A DNA stretch of 64,000 nucleotides from positions 157,803-221,802 of the forward strand of contig NMRB01000532.1 in assembly GCA_002633025.1 (NCBI GenBank), read 5' to 3'. The notes under the pieces were generated by a model, which was not told the DNA's origin, did no database searches, and saw only the letters and a list, made by a program, of their open reading frames with translations. This document shows positions 1 to 11,312 of this stretch, piece by piece; the stretch's first letter is position 1; each line of letters starts with the position of its first letter. The position numbers were made by a program, and so were the translations under genes. Origin of the DNA: Notospermus geniculatus (Eukaryota > Nemertea > Pilidiophora > Heteronemertea > Lineidae).

Positions 1-845
1 TCTCAAGTGATGTTCCAACGGTATCGTCCCACCGAGGAGAAAGAGTAAATTGGACTGTGGTTCCGAGATCTTTTCCAAGTCAATACGGGGGAGGAGGAGG
101 GAGGTAAAGCATAAAGTGAGAGTTGGTCCGGCACAGAGCAGTCACACAGGAAACTGCCAAAGACTCGGCCCCTTGATAATTCCCAAGTCCAAAGGCCAAA
201 CCAGACACACAAGAACAAACTTCCATACCTATTAACTGTAATTATCAAAGTTACCAACGTTATTACAAGTCCGAGAGTGGATCAATGAAACACTCTGTCT
301 TTGTCGCCAACAAAATCTGAAATCGACACGACATACACGCTGCTTGTGATCATTGTCCACCCTAACCGTGTGAAGCTGACACCCAGGTTAATCGGAGTCA
401 GATGACGACAGTGACCATCATTACAAAAGCCAATGTAGCAATAAGGATACTGTGATGACAGCTGTATGGAAGGTTTAGGATCAAAGTGATATCTGTTGTT
501 GATTTCAAGTAACGGCTTTTGTCTCTTTTCCAAACTCTCTCAGATATGGTGTTTGTGACAATCAACCCACTGCTGTGGTACCATGGCTTTCCTTTGCTTT
601 TGACCATTGGATAATTCGTTAGTTGTGACCCCAAGTCTCATCTCAGAGAATCTTGTACGTGTTTGGCAATGCAGTGTTAATTTGTCGACAGGTACAAAGT
701 GCTGATTAACTCTGGCCGCTGAAGATAACAGGAGTTCTTTGGACATGCTCCAATCGTGTGAAGCAACGAAGGAAGCCAGAACACTTCGAACATCACTCGT
801 TGTCAAATATGGTTGGCAACTTTTCCTTCGAATCTTCCCCTGATT
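1..845. other. Intergenic, nothing recognised
   Basis: All reading frames are short and overlap each other on both strands. I see no splice-flanked conserved exon, RNA gene or repeat structure here. Confidence 0.5.
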
Positions 846-1125
846 CAGCTACTACCATACTAGGCCTACATGTTCATGAGTGTGTGCAGAAGCTTATACT
901 GGACCCGTTCGCCTCCAGCTACTACCATACTAGGCCTACATGTACATGAGTGTGTGCAGAAGCTTATACTGGACCCGTTCGCCTCCAGCTACTACCATAC
1001 TAGGCCTACATGTACATGAGTGTGTGCAGAAGCTTATACTGGACCCGTTCGCCTCCAGCTACTACCATACTAGGCCTACATGTACATGAGTGTGTGCAGA
1101 AGCTTATACTGGACCCGTTCGTCTC
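846..1125. repeat. Tandem repeat, 4 copies of a 70-bp unit
   Basis: The unit begins CAGCTACTACCATACTAGGC and recurs at 846, 916, 986 and 1056, a fixed period of 70 bp. The copies are nearly identical; the first has TGTTCATGAG where the others have TGTACATGAG, and the last diverges at its 3' end (GTCTCCC instead of GCCTCCA). Near identity suggests recent amplification or homogenisation. There is no spacer diversity, so it is a minisatellite and not a CRISPR-like array. Confidence 0.95.
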
Positions 1126-1869
1126 CCAAGTCCGTTGTAGAGTTGTCGTGCATGTGTAGATAGGGGGACCACGACAGGGGCATCTTCCTATCGACCTCTA
1201 TGTAGGCCTATGCTTCAGCTTTAGTACAACCTATCGTGGGCCTTGGGATATACACTGTGCAGAGATCCTGCTGGACGTTATCACGGCGAAGGTCCAGTAG
1301 TTTGGTGAATGAGGCCACGGCGAATTGGTGACCAAATCTCTTCTTCAGAAATCCAATGAGTCGATGGTATATCGACAGCATACATTGTTATAATGTTATC
1401 AGGATAATAGTAATGACGTTCAGGGAGATTCAGCAGGTGCTTGGTCGACATGATTGCAGGGATTACCTCGAAGGCGTGGTCAGTGCCCTGGTAACGATGT
1501 AAACTAAGATTAATCCAACCCACCTCTCAATTGACAGTAATTGTTGTTGGGCAGTTTTCGATCCATAACGGTTTTTTCGCCGATCCACAACCTTTAACTG
1601 ACACCGTGTGGTCTTCATTCGCTCCATCACTGACACTGACCAAATGATGACATGGGTAAGAAGGGGTCATTTAGTTCAAACCAGGGAGGATCTCCCATTT
1701 GGAAATACCTCCCTAGCAAATGTTTTGTAAAGCCAGGTTCTTTCAACAGACATTCTATATGGGGAAATCATACCAACCTTGAAGTAAATTTCATTTTTCC
1801 TTTCCTATTTCTCAGTTCCTCTACCTGCTAATCTAGTTTTCAGGAGGATTCGATAACATATTTCATCTC

Positions 1870-2042
1870 GAATCTGTGGAAGATTCTGTGGTTTATACTT
1901 CTGGTAGCTCGACTTGAAAGTGCCAGCCTGAAGAAGACCCCGGTTGGGGTCGAAAATTTGCGAGATTTTTGGAGGACGACTCTTTTTATTACATCATTTT
2001 GTGTGTCGCCCTTTGTGCTCTATTTTTGGAATCTGTGGAAGA
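1870..2042 (-). mobile_element. Single-arm member of the long-TSD GACCCC family
   Basis: The 14-bp repeat GAATCTGTGGAAGA lies at 1870-1883 and again at 2029-2042. Between the copies, on the minus strand, run the family tail (GCACAAAG..GCGACACACAAAATG, minus strand of about 1998-2020), the arm, and the core that reads GACCCCGGTTGGGGTC on the plus strand (about 1936-1951). Unlike the other complete copies it has no mirrored second arm. It therefore shows that a non-palindromic, monomeric form can insert with the same type of target duplication. The tail is on the right here, so this copy is in reverse orientation to the four at 14.6, 15.4, 22.5 and 34.5 kb. Confidence 0.75.
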
Positions 2043-4271
2043 GTAAATCCAAATTCAGATTCTACCTCTGTCGTTCTTTCTACTATTTGATGACGAATTT
2101 CCCCAACTTGAAAAAAATCCGTCAAATATTTGCTAATCTTGTTGATGGAACTCGTATCACTGTCACATGGCAAACAGCATGAACAATTGAATTTCGCCGT
2201 ACGTAATTTATCTTTTACTGCCGAGTGCTGAAGTATTAAGTTTTTTCAATCTAAGAAGAAGACGATTTGATGTGTTCTCTATATGTGGATGATACAGGGA
2301 TGTTCTTGCTCAAATCAGTGAGACCTCACTTCGTTAAGGATATGACGAGATGTGTTTCGATGCACTCTTTACGTCAATGCCGAATGTAAAAGACTATTTA
2401 CGTTCGCTTTTTAAGTGCTATCACATTATGTTGTGTAAAATGGTCGCCGACACTTCAGGACCTTGAGTTGCACAGATAGACGAAATAATGGCAAACAATG
2501 CGAAAAAAGGCGAAATGAATAATGTTTTTGCATTGAATGTCAATAGAAATGACTCCTCGTGGAACCCAAGATAAGGGTCATCATGCTTCCTTGCTGCTGA
2601 ATCTGTGCCGGAGATGACTTGGTGTCTTTAAAAAAGACATTATTGCTGTTGTATCAGTTTACTAGTGGGCAAGAGAGATTCGCGAAGCACTCCAAGTGAT
2701 TGCGATAATGCGATGCAATCCTAATAACTGTATCTGAATGACAAAAAACTGATAACATTCGTCATGGGGTTAGTTACTTTCATTGTCTTGGCGGACTCAA
2801 GTGCGTGGGATTGCTCAGTCAAACTGGAATAGCCATTGTAAAAAGACAAACTGCATTGTGTCATTTTACCCCGGTTCTGGGCATAACTAACTGAAAACAA
2901 GTCAAGTACAGCTACAACAACTGCAAAATATGAAAAACAAACTTTGTTGATGGCATCTGATGAGAATGGCATCGTTGTAGTAATTGGTCTTGGGATACTT
3001 AACCATGAGCTATTCTTTGGAAAAATCGTCTTTGCAACGACACTAAATTATGGGGCGACACAATTAATAGGCCGACTTAGCATGCTTCTTCTGTCGTATA
3101 GCCTCAAAACAGCCTTTACACCCGCTCAACTAATCGCATTATAGATGAGGAGACGGACGAATTGTCGACATATAGAAGAGTTAGCAACTTTTTTACAGTG
3201 AAAGTTACAGTAGAAAAGGTCTTTGAGCGTCGCCCGCGGAGGATATCGATGGCAAGAGGAAAGCAGCAGGAAGTGGTTTGTCAAAAAGATCGAGATTGGC
3301 CCCTGGTAGGATTATGATGAAATATCCAAGCATGGTCATGTCCCTCGGCTAGAATGCCGCCAGCGGTTTGTATGGTAAAATGTGATAAGAAAGATTCTAT
3401 CAAAATTATTGAAGGCAGTCTTCGACATATGCAATTATTACATGGGTATTTAAAGCAATTACTGCATCGATTGAGAAGCGAATGACCTTGACCAAAGTAT
3501 TTAAGGATTAAAATGCCCGTATGTGACCACATCGTGCTGCTGCCGAGCCGATGTCCATCAGTCATCACGTCAAGATGACAGCAAGGAAACCGTTGTCCAA
3601 ATCAGAAAGTGCTTTATTGAGAAACAGCTCATATGGTGTGAAGCAAGATAAGATAAAATCTAAAACTGCCCACCAACAATTTTCGGACATCTTCCGGTTC
3701 TCCAACACCAAGCGTTCCCATTGTCAGGGTGGTGTCAGTCATTCAGATCCCGGCTTGATTTAATTAGGGACGATCTGCAGGACTGTGAGGATGACCATCC
3801 TGTCACCTCCACACACATCGCCTTATCTTCCCTATCTTGTCCAATTATCATTATCTTGTACCAAATAGCCTGTAAATTTAAGATAATTGTCAGGTGGGGC
3901 TATTGGGAATCCCGGATTGACATGGTGGTGTCCTGGAGTGTGGGTGCAAGCGTGGAACTGGCATGCAACGAAAATAAAACAAATTAGCCATAGTAACACC
4001 AGCGATGGAACTAAGTCTGGTTGCAGGTCCTAGTTTCTGATTGAGAAATTGGGCAATGCGAACCTCACGGAACAAACTGAAGGTTAATTCTAGCTTTCTG
4101 CCGGCAGGCGACTATCCATACTGCCATATCGGTTCTCACGGCCTTCCATGATCAGCAGAGGAAGGGCAAGAAAAGCAGAATATGCAATCTCCGAAATTCA
4201 GCATCCAGAAATATTGGAACCGGGGAGTGAACCGCTGTTGGGAGAAGGAGGGGTTCTGGGTGATGAATTTG
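2043..4271. other. Intergenic, nothing recognised
   Basis: AT-rich sequence with only short competing frames, none longer than about 95 codons. No repeat, RNA gene or splice-bounded exon could be identified. Confidence 0.45.
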
Positions 4272-4319
4272 GTTTCTCTGCCTATGAGGTACTTTGAAGT
4301 ACCTCATAAGCAGAGAAAC
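4272..4319. repeat. Loopless 48-bp palindrome
   Basis: The halves GTTTCTCTGC..TATGAGGTACTT and their reverse complement meet with no loop and about two mismatches over 24-bp arms. Too small to classify; it may be a remnant of a foldback element. Confidence 0.8.
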
Positions 4320-6045
4320 TAATCTAACTGTCTAAAATTCTATCATTTTAAAGGTCTGCTGCCGCCAATAGCGGGGTGGGGTGGAGGATGGACGTGTCCA
4401 GCTACATGTACACCAATAGGGTTAAATAGGCCTACGCAGCAGACCCGGGCGCGGGCAGCAGAAAGCCTTGCGCCCGGTAGGCCTAAGTGGCATGCCAAAT
4501 AAAAAGGCCTCTTTCCTCCACAACATCGCTAAAAGATTAGAACAAACTCAGACATGATGCAAGGACATGAATGTGGACATGATGTGACGTTAGAATGACG
4601 TGACCCACATAAGCTATTTGCTCCCTTCGCGTTGTCGCCGCTACGCGGCGGTTCGGGTCGTTGCGTCAAGCACAGAAAACAAGTTGTCTCGGAAGTCTAC
4701 ATGACCACCAACGTCAGCCCGTTCTGTTCCTTCCAGTCGTTGATCAAATTCTGTCTCCGTCGATATCGTCAGCAACGTTACGCAATTTGCAAATGACATG
4801 AATGAGTGTTCTCGTTACTCCAAACCTGCGAAAGAAAATTCAAGGTTAATTCAAATTTCTAACCAGGGTATTAATAATTCTGTGAAATTCACAACTTCTG
4901 TGGTGTACTAAATGCCCCCAATTCGTGATTTAAAACTCCTATGGGTTTATACGGGTTCAGGATCAGCAGGGTGACTGCGTTCCCCTGCCAAAGGACCCCC
5001 GGGCTAGCCTCAAACTACACACGCCTCAGGCAGTTCAAACAGCCTTACTCGGTGATGCGGATGAGGGTTCATTGGGTTTTCAATGAAGAAAAGGTTTATA
5101 TGTACCGGTATATGTATAAACGGGTAAAATGGCAAATGCACTTATTTTACCTTAGGAGGTCGAATTCCTAATTCAAAATGGAATCTCACATTACGACAAA
5201 AAATGACTTTCCGATTTTTTTAATGATTTTTTTGCCAAATGATTTATTTTCCGAACCAGTGGAGGATCTTGTATTCAAGATTTTGTCCATCGTCAAAGAT
5301 GTCAAAGTTCGTCCGATGGAACAATTATACTGTCTCAAATAAACAAAATCTCAACAAATAGCGTTAGACTATATTTGACTCCTGCATGCGAAACCCCTCC
5401 ATATCTTTATTCATTAGTCCTGTTGTCTCATCATTTTGTCAAACCCAGATCTCCTAAATTTGGCAGCGGACAACCTTGCTAAGTATAGCCTACATTGAAC
5501 GCCATTGTCCCCGCATTATCTCCGTGTTATTGCCAGGAGTCCGATTTCGCAGTTAGCATTGTGTGCTAGCGACAATGACTGAAATAATAGTTTATGCACC
5601 GAGTCACCTCCAGCTCCCGATGGATCACGTTCGCGTGCTGGCGGATCACCACCGGGAAACTACGGCGAAAAAAAATTGAAAATGGTCGCAGATATTCCGC
5701 ACGAGAAGACATTACGGCCTCCAGTAGGGCGCAGAATGAAAAGGTGGAGTGATACGGATAGAAAAGATGCGCAAAACACAACGCGGATGAATATCGATTG
5801 TGAAAATCTCACGAAGAAGATTACGCATGCCATGATGCCGACCACCGGGGCAGACCAATGCTTATTCATTTTTTTAAATGCATGGCACTGTGTGTTGATT
5901 TAATTATGCAAGTTTCCGTTGTCCATCTTTTAAGTTGTCTCTTTCTATTCTGTATAAACATTTAGGGTCTGTTTTTTCATCGTCTTCAGCTTTTGGCAAC
6001 GTTCAATATGAAATGCCAAGACAACATAGGCCTACTGACGTTATG
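4320..6045. other. Intergenic, nothing recognised
   Basis: Contains short GC-rich hairpins (for example CGCCGC..GCGGCG near 4635-4655) but no gene or element I can name. Confidence 0.45.
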
Positions 6046-6275
6046 TTAAAGAAAATGCATCATGACTTCATTGTATACATTCATGTTATTTTGGACTTTT
6101 GGGGCAGGCCGACGCACCAAATTGAATACTTTCGTCGGCATCAAAAGAATTTCTAGAGGGGCATGCCACCAACAAAGTACTCAAAAGACAACGCAACCTG
6201 GACACAAACAAATAAAATGTAAATAAACAATGATTTTTGTGGCCCGCAAAAATGCCCGTGATACATTATCTTTAA
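6046..6275 (+). mobile_element. TTAA-flanked MITE, copy 1
   Basis: TTAA lies at 6046-6049 and 6272-6275. The inner ends are inverted (AGAAAATGCATCATGAC on the left; AGATAATGTATCAC as the reverse complement of the right). A homologous copy lies in opposite orientation at 29580-29836, also between TTAA sites. TTAA duplication is the hallmark of piggyBac and also of Kolobok transposases; the terminal bases do not let me decide. It encodes nothing and would need a transposase supplied from elsewhere. Confidence 0.8.
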
Positions 6276-6821
6276 GGATATGTCAAATGCAGTTTTGATT
6301 GTAAGGAAAAGTTCCTCAGAAACTCATACATGCTCTTCTCTTATAAATTGGATTTCTTCAGCAGCCATACATGCATATACACCCTTTATTCCCTCTACTT
6401 TTTCAAGACGGTATCCTCTTCCCATTCCCCTGGCCCCACGTTGTCTGTTTACATCTCATCACCATGTTGGTGGTCTCTTCTCTATAACCTTATCAAGGTA
6501 AAAAATATGAAACTGGTCTATTCCGACACTATAAATGGTATTAATATTGCACAACTACTAATGTCGGTACACCGTGTTCGCACTCTGCTGACCTCCTCTT
6601 GCGTCGATTTCCCACAAAGCAAGTGAATAAGAAATGCACAGTCAGAGAATCTATCATTATGTATCATGGACGCCCACCACATGGAGCACGCCAGGCAAGA
6701 CATTTCATCTCCTGGGCGGTCGATGGAATAGTGAGGTTCGTGGACGAGATTGGGTCGTAGGTTCGGCGACAGATTCAATTTGGCACTTACGTAATCCTTG
6801 TGAGCGGTACATGTAGGCCTA

Positions 6822-7109
6822 CAGTGTTAGAAATAACACAGGATTTATAGAAAATTCCTGCAGCAGAGTCTCAGGGACTGGATCTGTAAAATTACAGACT
6901 TAAAGAAATGTTAACCGAGACTTGACTGGAGGCTGACCAAATTATATTTTCACACTGCTCTCAGAATTAAAGCATGATTATGGAAAGTCCAATTGAGGCC
7001 AACCGATACAGGAAAACATAAATCATACCATTATGTAAATTTACAGAAAGTTCCGGGGACTCTGCTGCAGGCAATTTCTGTAAAATTATTACAATAATTT
7101 CTAACAGTG
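6822..7109. mobile_element. MITE with long imperfect terminal inverted repeats
   Basis: The left end CAGTGTTAGAAATAAC and the reverse complement of the right end CACTGTTAGAAATTAT match, and the similarity continues through CCTGCAGCAGAGTC for about 70 bp on each side. The ends and size resemble Tc1/mariner-type MITEs. A clean TA duplication is not seen (TA is present on the left only). No ORF of interest. Confidence 0.7.
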
Positions 7110-7701
7110 ACGCGAATTAACTACATTGTACCAGTTTTCATCCTGGACTTTTATCTAATGTAAAACATCACAAGAATTAATTGATTTATGTGCTACAAAT
7201 TGCCTGAAATCGACACTCATGGTGATCTTTTCCCCGAGAATCCCCCCAACCTTCGGTTTCAGGGGTTCCTGGTAAAGCTTATCACTCCTACATGTATGTT
7301 CTGCTACCTCAGACTTCCGCGGAAACCCTTACTCGTGTGGTTTTATTATTTTACATACATGTACCCCCATGATATAGCTTGATATTGTCATACCACATTC
7401 ATTCTTTATATTGGTTCAGACTCAAGACACTTTAAATCAATCCTACCACCTCTCAGGATCCAATCACACAAACCAACCCTTAGAAATCAATTCGCACAAA
7501 TACTTCAGTCGCCTAAGGGTAATCTTCACTCCAACAATTCTGAATCGCTCGCAGCAAGAAAGTAGAGAAACTCCAATGTCTCTCGCCATCTCCTTTACGC
7601 CCGATCGCTGGTCGGTTTACCAAAGTCACACCGCGTTCGCCACGGGCGATGTAACGCTAAGCGTTTGAGCCTTCCTTGACAGATTCTGTTCCGCTGTTTA
7701 T
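7110..7701. other. Intergenic, nothing recognised
   Basis: No gene or repeat structure seen up to the assembly gap. Confidence 0.4.
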
Positions 7702-8300
7702 NNNNNNNNNNNNNNNNNNNNNNNNNNNNNNNNNNNNNNNNNNNNNNNNNNNNNNNNNNNNNNNNNNNNNNNNNNNNNNNNNNNNNNNNNNNNNNNNNNN
7801 NNNNNNNNNNNNNNNNNNNNNNNNNNNNNNNNNNNNNNNNNNNNNNNNNNNNNNNNNNNNNNNNNNNNNNNNNNNNNNNNNNNNNNNNNNNNNNNNNNNN
7901 NNNNNNNNNNNNNNNNNNNNNNNNNNNNNNNNNNNNNNNNNNNNNNNNNNNNNNNNNNNNNNNNNNNNNNNNNNNNNNNNNNNNNNNNNNNNNNNNNNNN
8001 NNNNNNNNNNNNNNNNNNNNNNNNNNNNNNNNNNNNNNNNNNNNNNNNNNNNNNNNNNNNNNNNNNNNNNNNNNNNNNNNNNNNNNNNNNNNNNNNNNNN
8101 NNNNNNNNNNNNNNNNNNNNNNNNNNNNNNNNNNNNNNNNNNNNNNNNNNNNNNNNNNNNNNNNNNNNNNNNNNNNNNNNNNNNNNNNNNNNNNNNNNNN
8201 NNNNNNNNNNNNNNNNNNNNNNNNNNNNNNNNNNNNNNNNNNNNNNNNNNNNNNNNNNNNNNNNNNNNNNNNNNNNNNNNNNNNNNNNNNNNNNNNNNNN
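7702..8300. other. Assembly gap (599 N)
   Basis: A run of N. The right edge is a 12-base G run that belongs to a G-rich MITE end, so the gap may reflect failed sequencing through a G/C homopolymer foldback. Long reading frames crossing it are artefacts of translating N. Confidence 0.99.
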
Positions 8301-8423
8301 GGGGGGGGGGGGGCAGAAGACCTTTTTTGCCGTTTTTTTTCTCTCCAAAATCCGCATGAAAATCACGTTTTTTGTTTGGCTCGGGGGGCAGCTGCCCCCT
8401 TGCCCCCGCTAAATACGGCCCTG
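8301..8423. mobile_element. hAT-like MITE, right part, next to gap
   Basis: The reverse complement of the right end reads CAGGGCCGTATTTAGCGGGG followed by a G-rich stretch, an end typical of hAT-type MITEs in animal genomes. The left end must lie in the N gap. The G-rich and C-rich tracts (GGGGGGCAGCTGCCCCC) form a strong hairpin. Confidence 0.6.
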
Positions 8424-8789
8424 GCTCTGACTAAAGTCTCTTGAGAAAGTAAGTACGGTACGGCGAAGATGTCCTATCATCGTCTTCAGAACTGGGACTC
8501 AGAGGAAAGATCCAAAGACTACGCCCCAACCAAGATCCTTTATGTGGACGACAAATCTGCCTTTCACAGTCTGCCATTAGGTGGAACACGATACCAATTA
8601 CGGTCATCGTCTAAGGTCAAAGGACATCAGATAACTTTTGAGAAATGGACGTCAAACAGACCCCAAACATTCTCGCTATATTTAGGCTGATACTTTTCTT
8701 TCATGATTAGTTACTTCTTCCTTTAGAATAAGGTGGTTTGCATCCAAAAACGAAAAAGAAGACAAAACTTTGGTTATTTAGCACACATA

Positions 8790-9276
8790 CACTGGTGGAC
8801 AGAAATATTAGGACACTTTCAAAATTCTACGTCATTTTCCTCTTTTGCTTTACTTTTGTCTCTAACCACTAGTTATTTTTCTTATTAATCAGAACATTTT
8901 TACCTTGGCAAGTGGGTTATATAATCCCATGAGATTGTCCATGCCAAAGGTTATTGACATGGGGTTGCTGGTAGATGAATAACAAAGACAATCATGATGC
9001 GCTTCATCCATACTTCTCCCCTCCAATAGTTTTAGCCTTTGAATTAGAGAGGTTTGAATGGTACCCATCATAATTATCTTTGTTGCCCATGGATCAGCAA
9101 CCCGTTGTCTATAAACTTTTGAATGGACAATCAGAGGGGATTATATAACCCACTGGCCAAGGTAAAAATGTTCTGATTAACAAGAAAAATAATTAGTGGT
9201 CAGAGACAACAGGAAGGCATAAAGAGGAAAATGACTTAGAATTTTGAAAATGTCCTAATATTTCTGTCCACCAGTG
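8790..9276. mobile_element. Foldback element with Tc1-like ends, 487 bp
   Basis: The ends CACTGGTGGACAGAAATATT (8790 on) and AATATTTCTGTCCACCAGTG (to 9276) are exact reverse complements for about 20 bp. Similarity continues inward through TTACCTTGGC..AGTGGGTTATATAA for most of each arm, making a long foldback. The left flank has TA; the right flank is CA, so any TA duplication has decayed. No transposase is encoded. Confidence 0.85.
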
Positions 9277-11218
9277 CAAACATGCACGGTCATTTTGCTT
9301 TCAGACACAAACCTATTGTACCCGTATGTACCCAATCTAGAAAAAACCCTGCGTCTCTCAGTCAATGCACTTTCATTGGAATTGGGTCTTTTTTGCATGT
9401 AACGTTTCAATGATACCATTATAACTCGATATTAAGCCTACAAAATACTGTGGAACAACTCTTGACTTTTTTATTTGTGATAAATCCGAATCATTAAGAG
9501 GTTTATGCAACTGATGAAAAACCAGCGGAATAAGATAATTCCCTCTTGTACCTCCTCATGACGAAATCGGAGTAATTCGCAGTAATTTTGTCTCATCGTG
9601 GATGCTTCAAATGTACATCCATCGCTATTGAGCCATTTTGGAATACCGAATATCCGTCGAGTTGTATAATTTGTAGTAAATTACAAGTAATTTGCCGTGC
9701 GGTTGGTTGTTTGCTCGGCATGCCCAAGAACCGTATTAGTTGGGCCTATTATCGAAATATTGGCCTTTTGATGGCTAAACCACAGATTATAAATACTCAG
9801 ATGCCACATTCGGCACGCATAATGTGATTTTTTTACCAACCTTTACAAAAGTGTCTACCGTATTCACAGCTAATAGCGAATCCAATACTACGGTTATAAT
9901 GCTTTAACAGTGCAAAATAGGTTTCTACTCGGATTATACTTTCCATCCATTTTTTTGTCGACGTGGAAAACATTAATTGGCTAGGATTTTGCAAGGCCAA
10001 AAAATAGACAAGACGAAAATCAAATTGAGTCCAAGTGAATACGTTTGGTGCGATAAAAAAATCATTAGGCGTATTGCATTACACAGTCCTAGCATATCAT
10101 ATTTGTGAAAGTGATCAACAAAAGGTGGCGCGTACTGGAAAAAAATCCGGTCAAACACATCTCCCAAAAGGCATCTCTAGTATTCTGAGCACGTATCCTG
10201 GCTTCTTGTGGGCGCCAGGCTCCCCTTGGAAAATTTCAACTGCTCGTTATTATTGTAAGTGTAACTAATGTACAGGCGAAGTGGTCCGTCCCAGCGAGGG
10301 AGACTGGACTCGATTTATAGAGAGTGTCGTTTACCGCTCAAACAGAAAAGTCTTCTTGAAAAAAACTTTCAGTGTTCAATGATAACTGTGAACCTCAACA
10401 GAAAAATATCAATTGTGTAAAGTTCTTTCCCCGCCCGAAACAAATGGAATTTTATCCCACTGAATATTATGTCAACAGGTCTGCACTTAAATACACGGCT
10501 GTATGTTTGGTCTGGACGAAGCCAGGATGGTAAAAAATCACTTTTCAAGCCAATATTAATTGTAATCAGGACAATTCAAAATCACAGACTTCTTCTGTAC
10601 AGAATGTAGTTTACGATTTTTTAAAACTGAGCAAAATATTAACAGTCTCCCATTTCACATATTGCGTTAAATTTTTAAATGAGCGCTGGCTTATCAAAGA
10701 ATGACCGCTGATGCCAATCACCAATCAGTGAAGCATTTTTTTTCATCTACAGCGCACGAGACAATAGCCTAATTAAAATGGCAGGGCAATTCATTTCGCT
10801 TTCCTGATGAAAAATATATGGGATATGCTCATATTTGTTATGAGTTATACAAGCGCTGTAAAATTGAAAACTGAAAGTTATCAGCTGGGTATATACCACA
10901 AATCAAATTAAAAAGAATAATACTTGTTGAAGAAATTTCAAGTACGTGTTACCAAACGTCATAAAATGTTCGCATTACACAGACTTTCGAAAGCAAATAC
11001 GAAAAGAACCTGAACTAACGAAAAATTTATCTGAAAGAGGAAATCGTGACAATTCACTGCAGGTCAGGCTGATATTAAATGACGTGTCAATTAAAAAATG
11101 CCGTAGATTAATCTTTTTTCATTACGAATAATAACATGGGACGTGCTTTTTGTCAAATAAAGCTGTTCAGTTGAAGAAAGCGACTGAGTCAGATTATGAC
11201 CTCAACTTCTGAAGTCTG
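9277..11218. other. Intergenic, nothing recognised
   Basis: AT-rich, only short frames, no element boundary seen. Confidence 0.4.
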
Positions 11219-11312
11219 AAGTTAGAAAATGATAGTAAACATGAAGTCGTCTCCGAATTTCGCGAATTTTCGACCCCAACCGGGGTCTTCCTCAGGCACT
11301 TTCTAGTAGAGA
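11219..11312 (+). mobile_element. Fragment of the long-TSD GACCCC family
   Basis: One arm and the core (GAATTTTCGACCCCAACCGG) followed by TCTTCCTCAGGCACTTTCTA and GAGATCCCAGAAGTG. It closely matches the left arm of the 14.6-kb element. The tail is cut after AAAATGATAGTAAAC and I found no flanking direct repeat, so this copy is truncated. Confidence 0.75.

Noticed and set aside
846-1125. CRISPR-like array
   Set aside because: The 70-bp units are contiguous and contain no variable spacers, and the sequence is eukaryotic.
7676-8366. Reading frames of 222-227 codons on both strands
   Set aside because: They consist almost entirely of translated N from the assembly gap.
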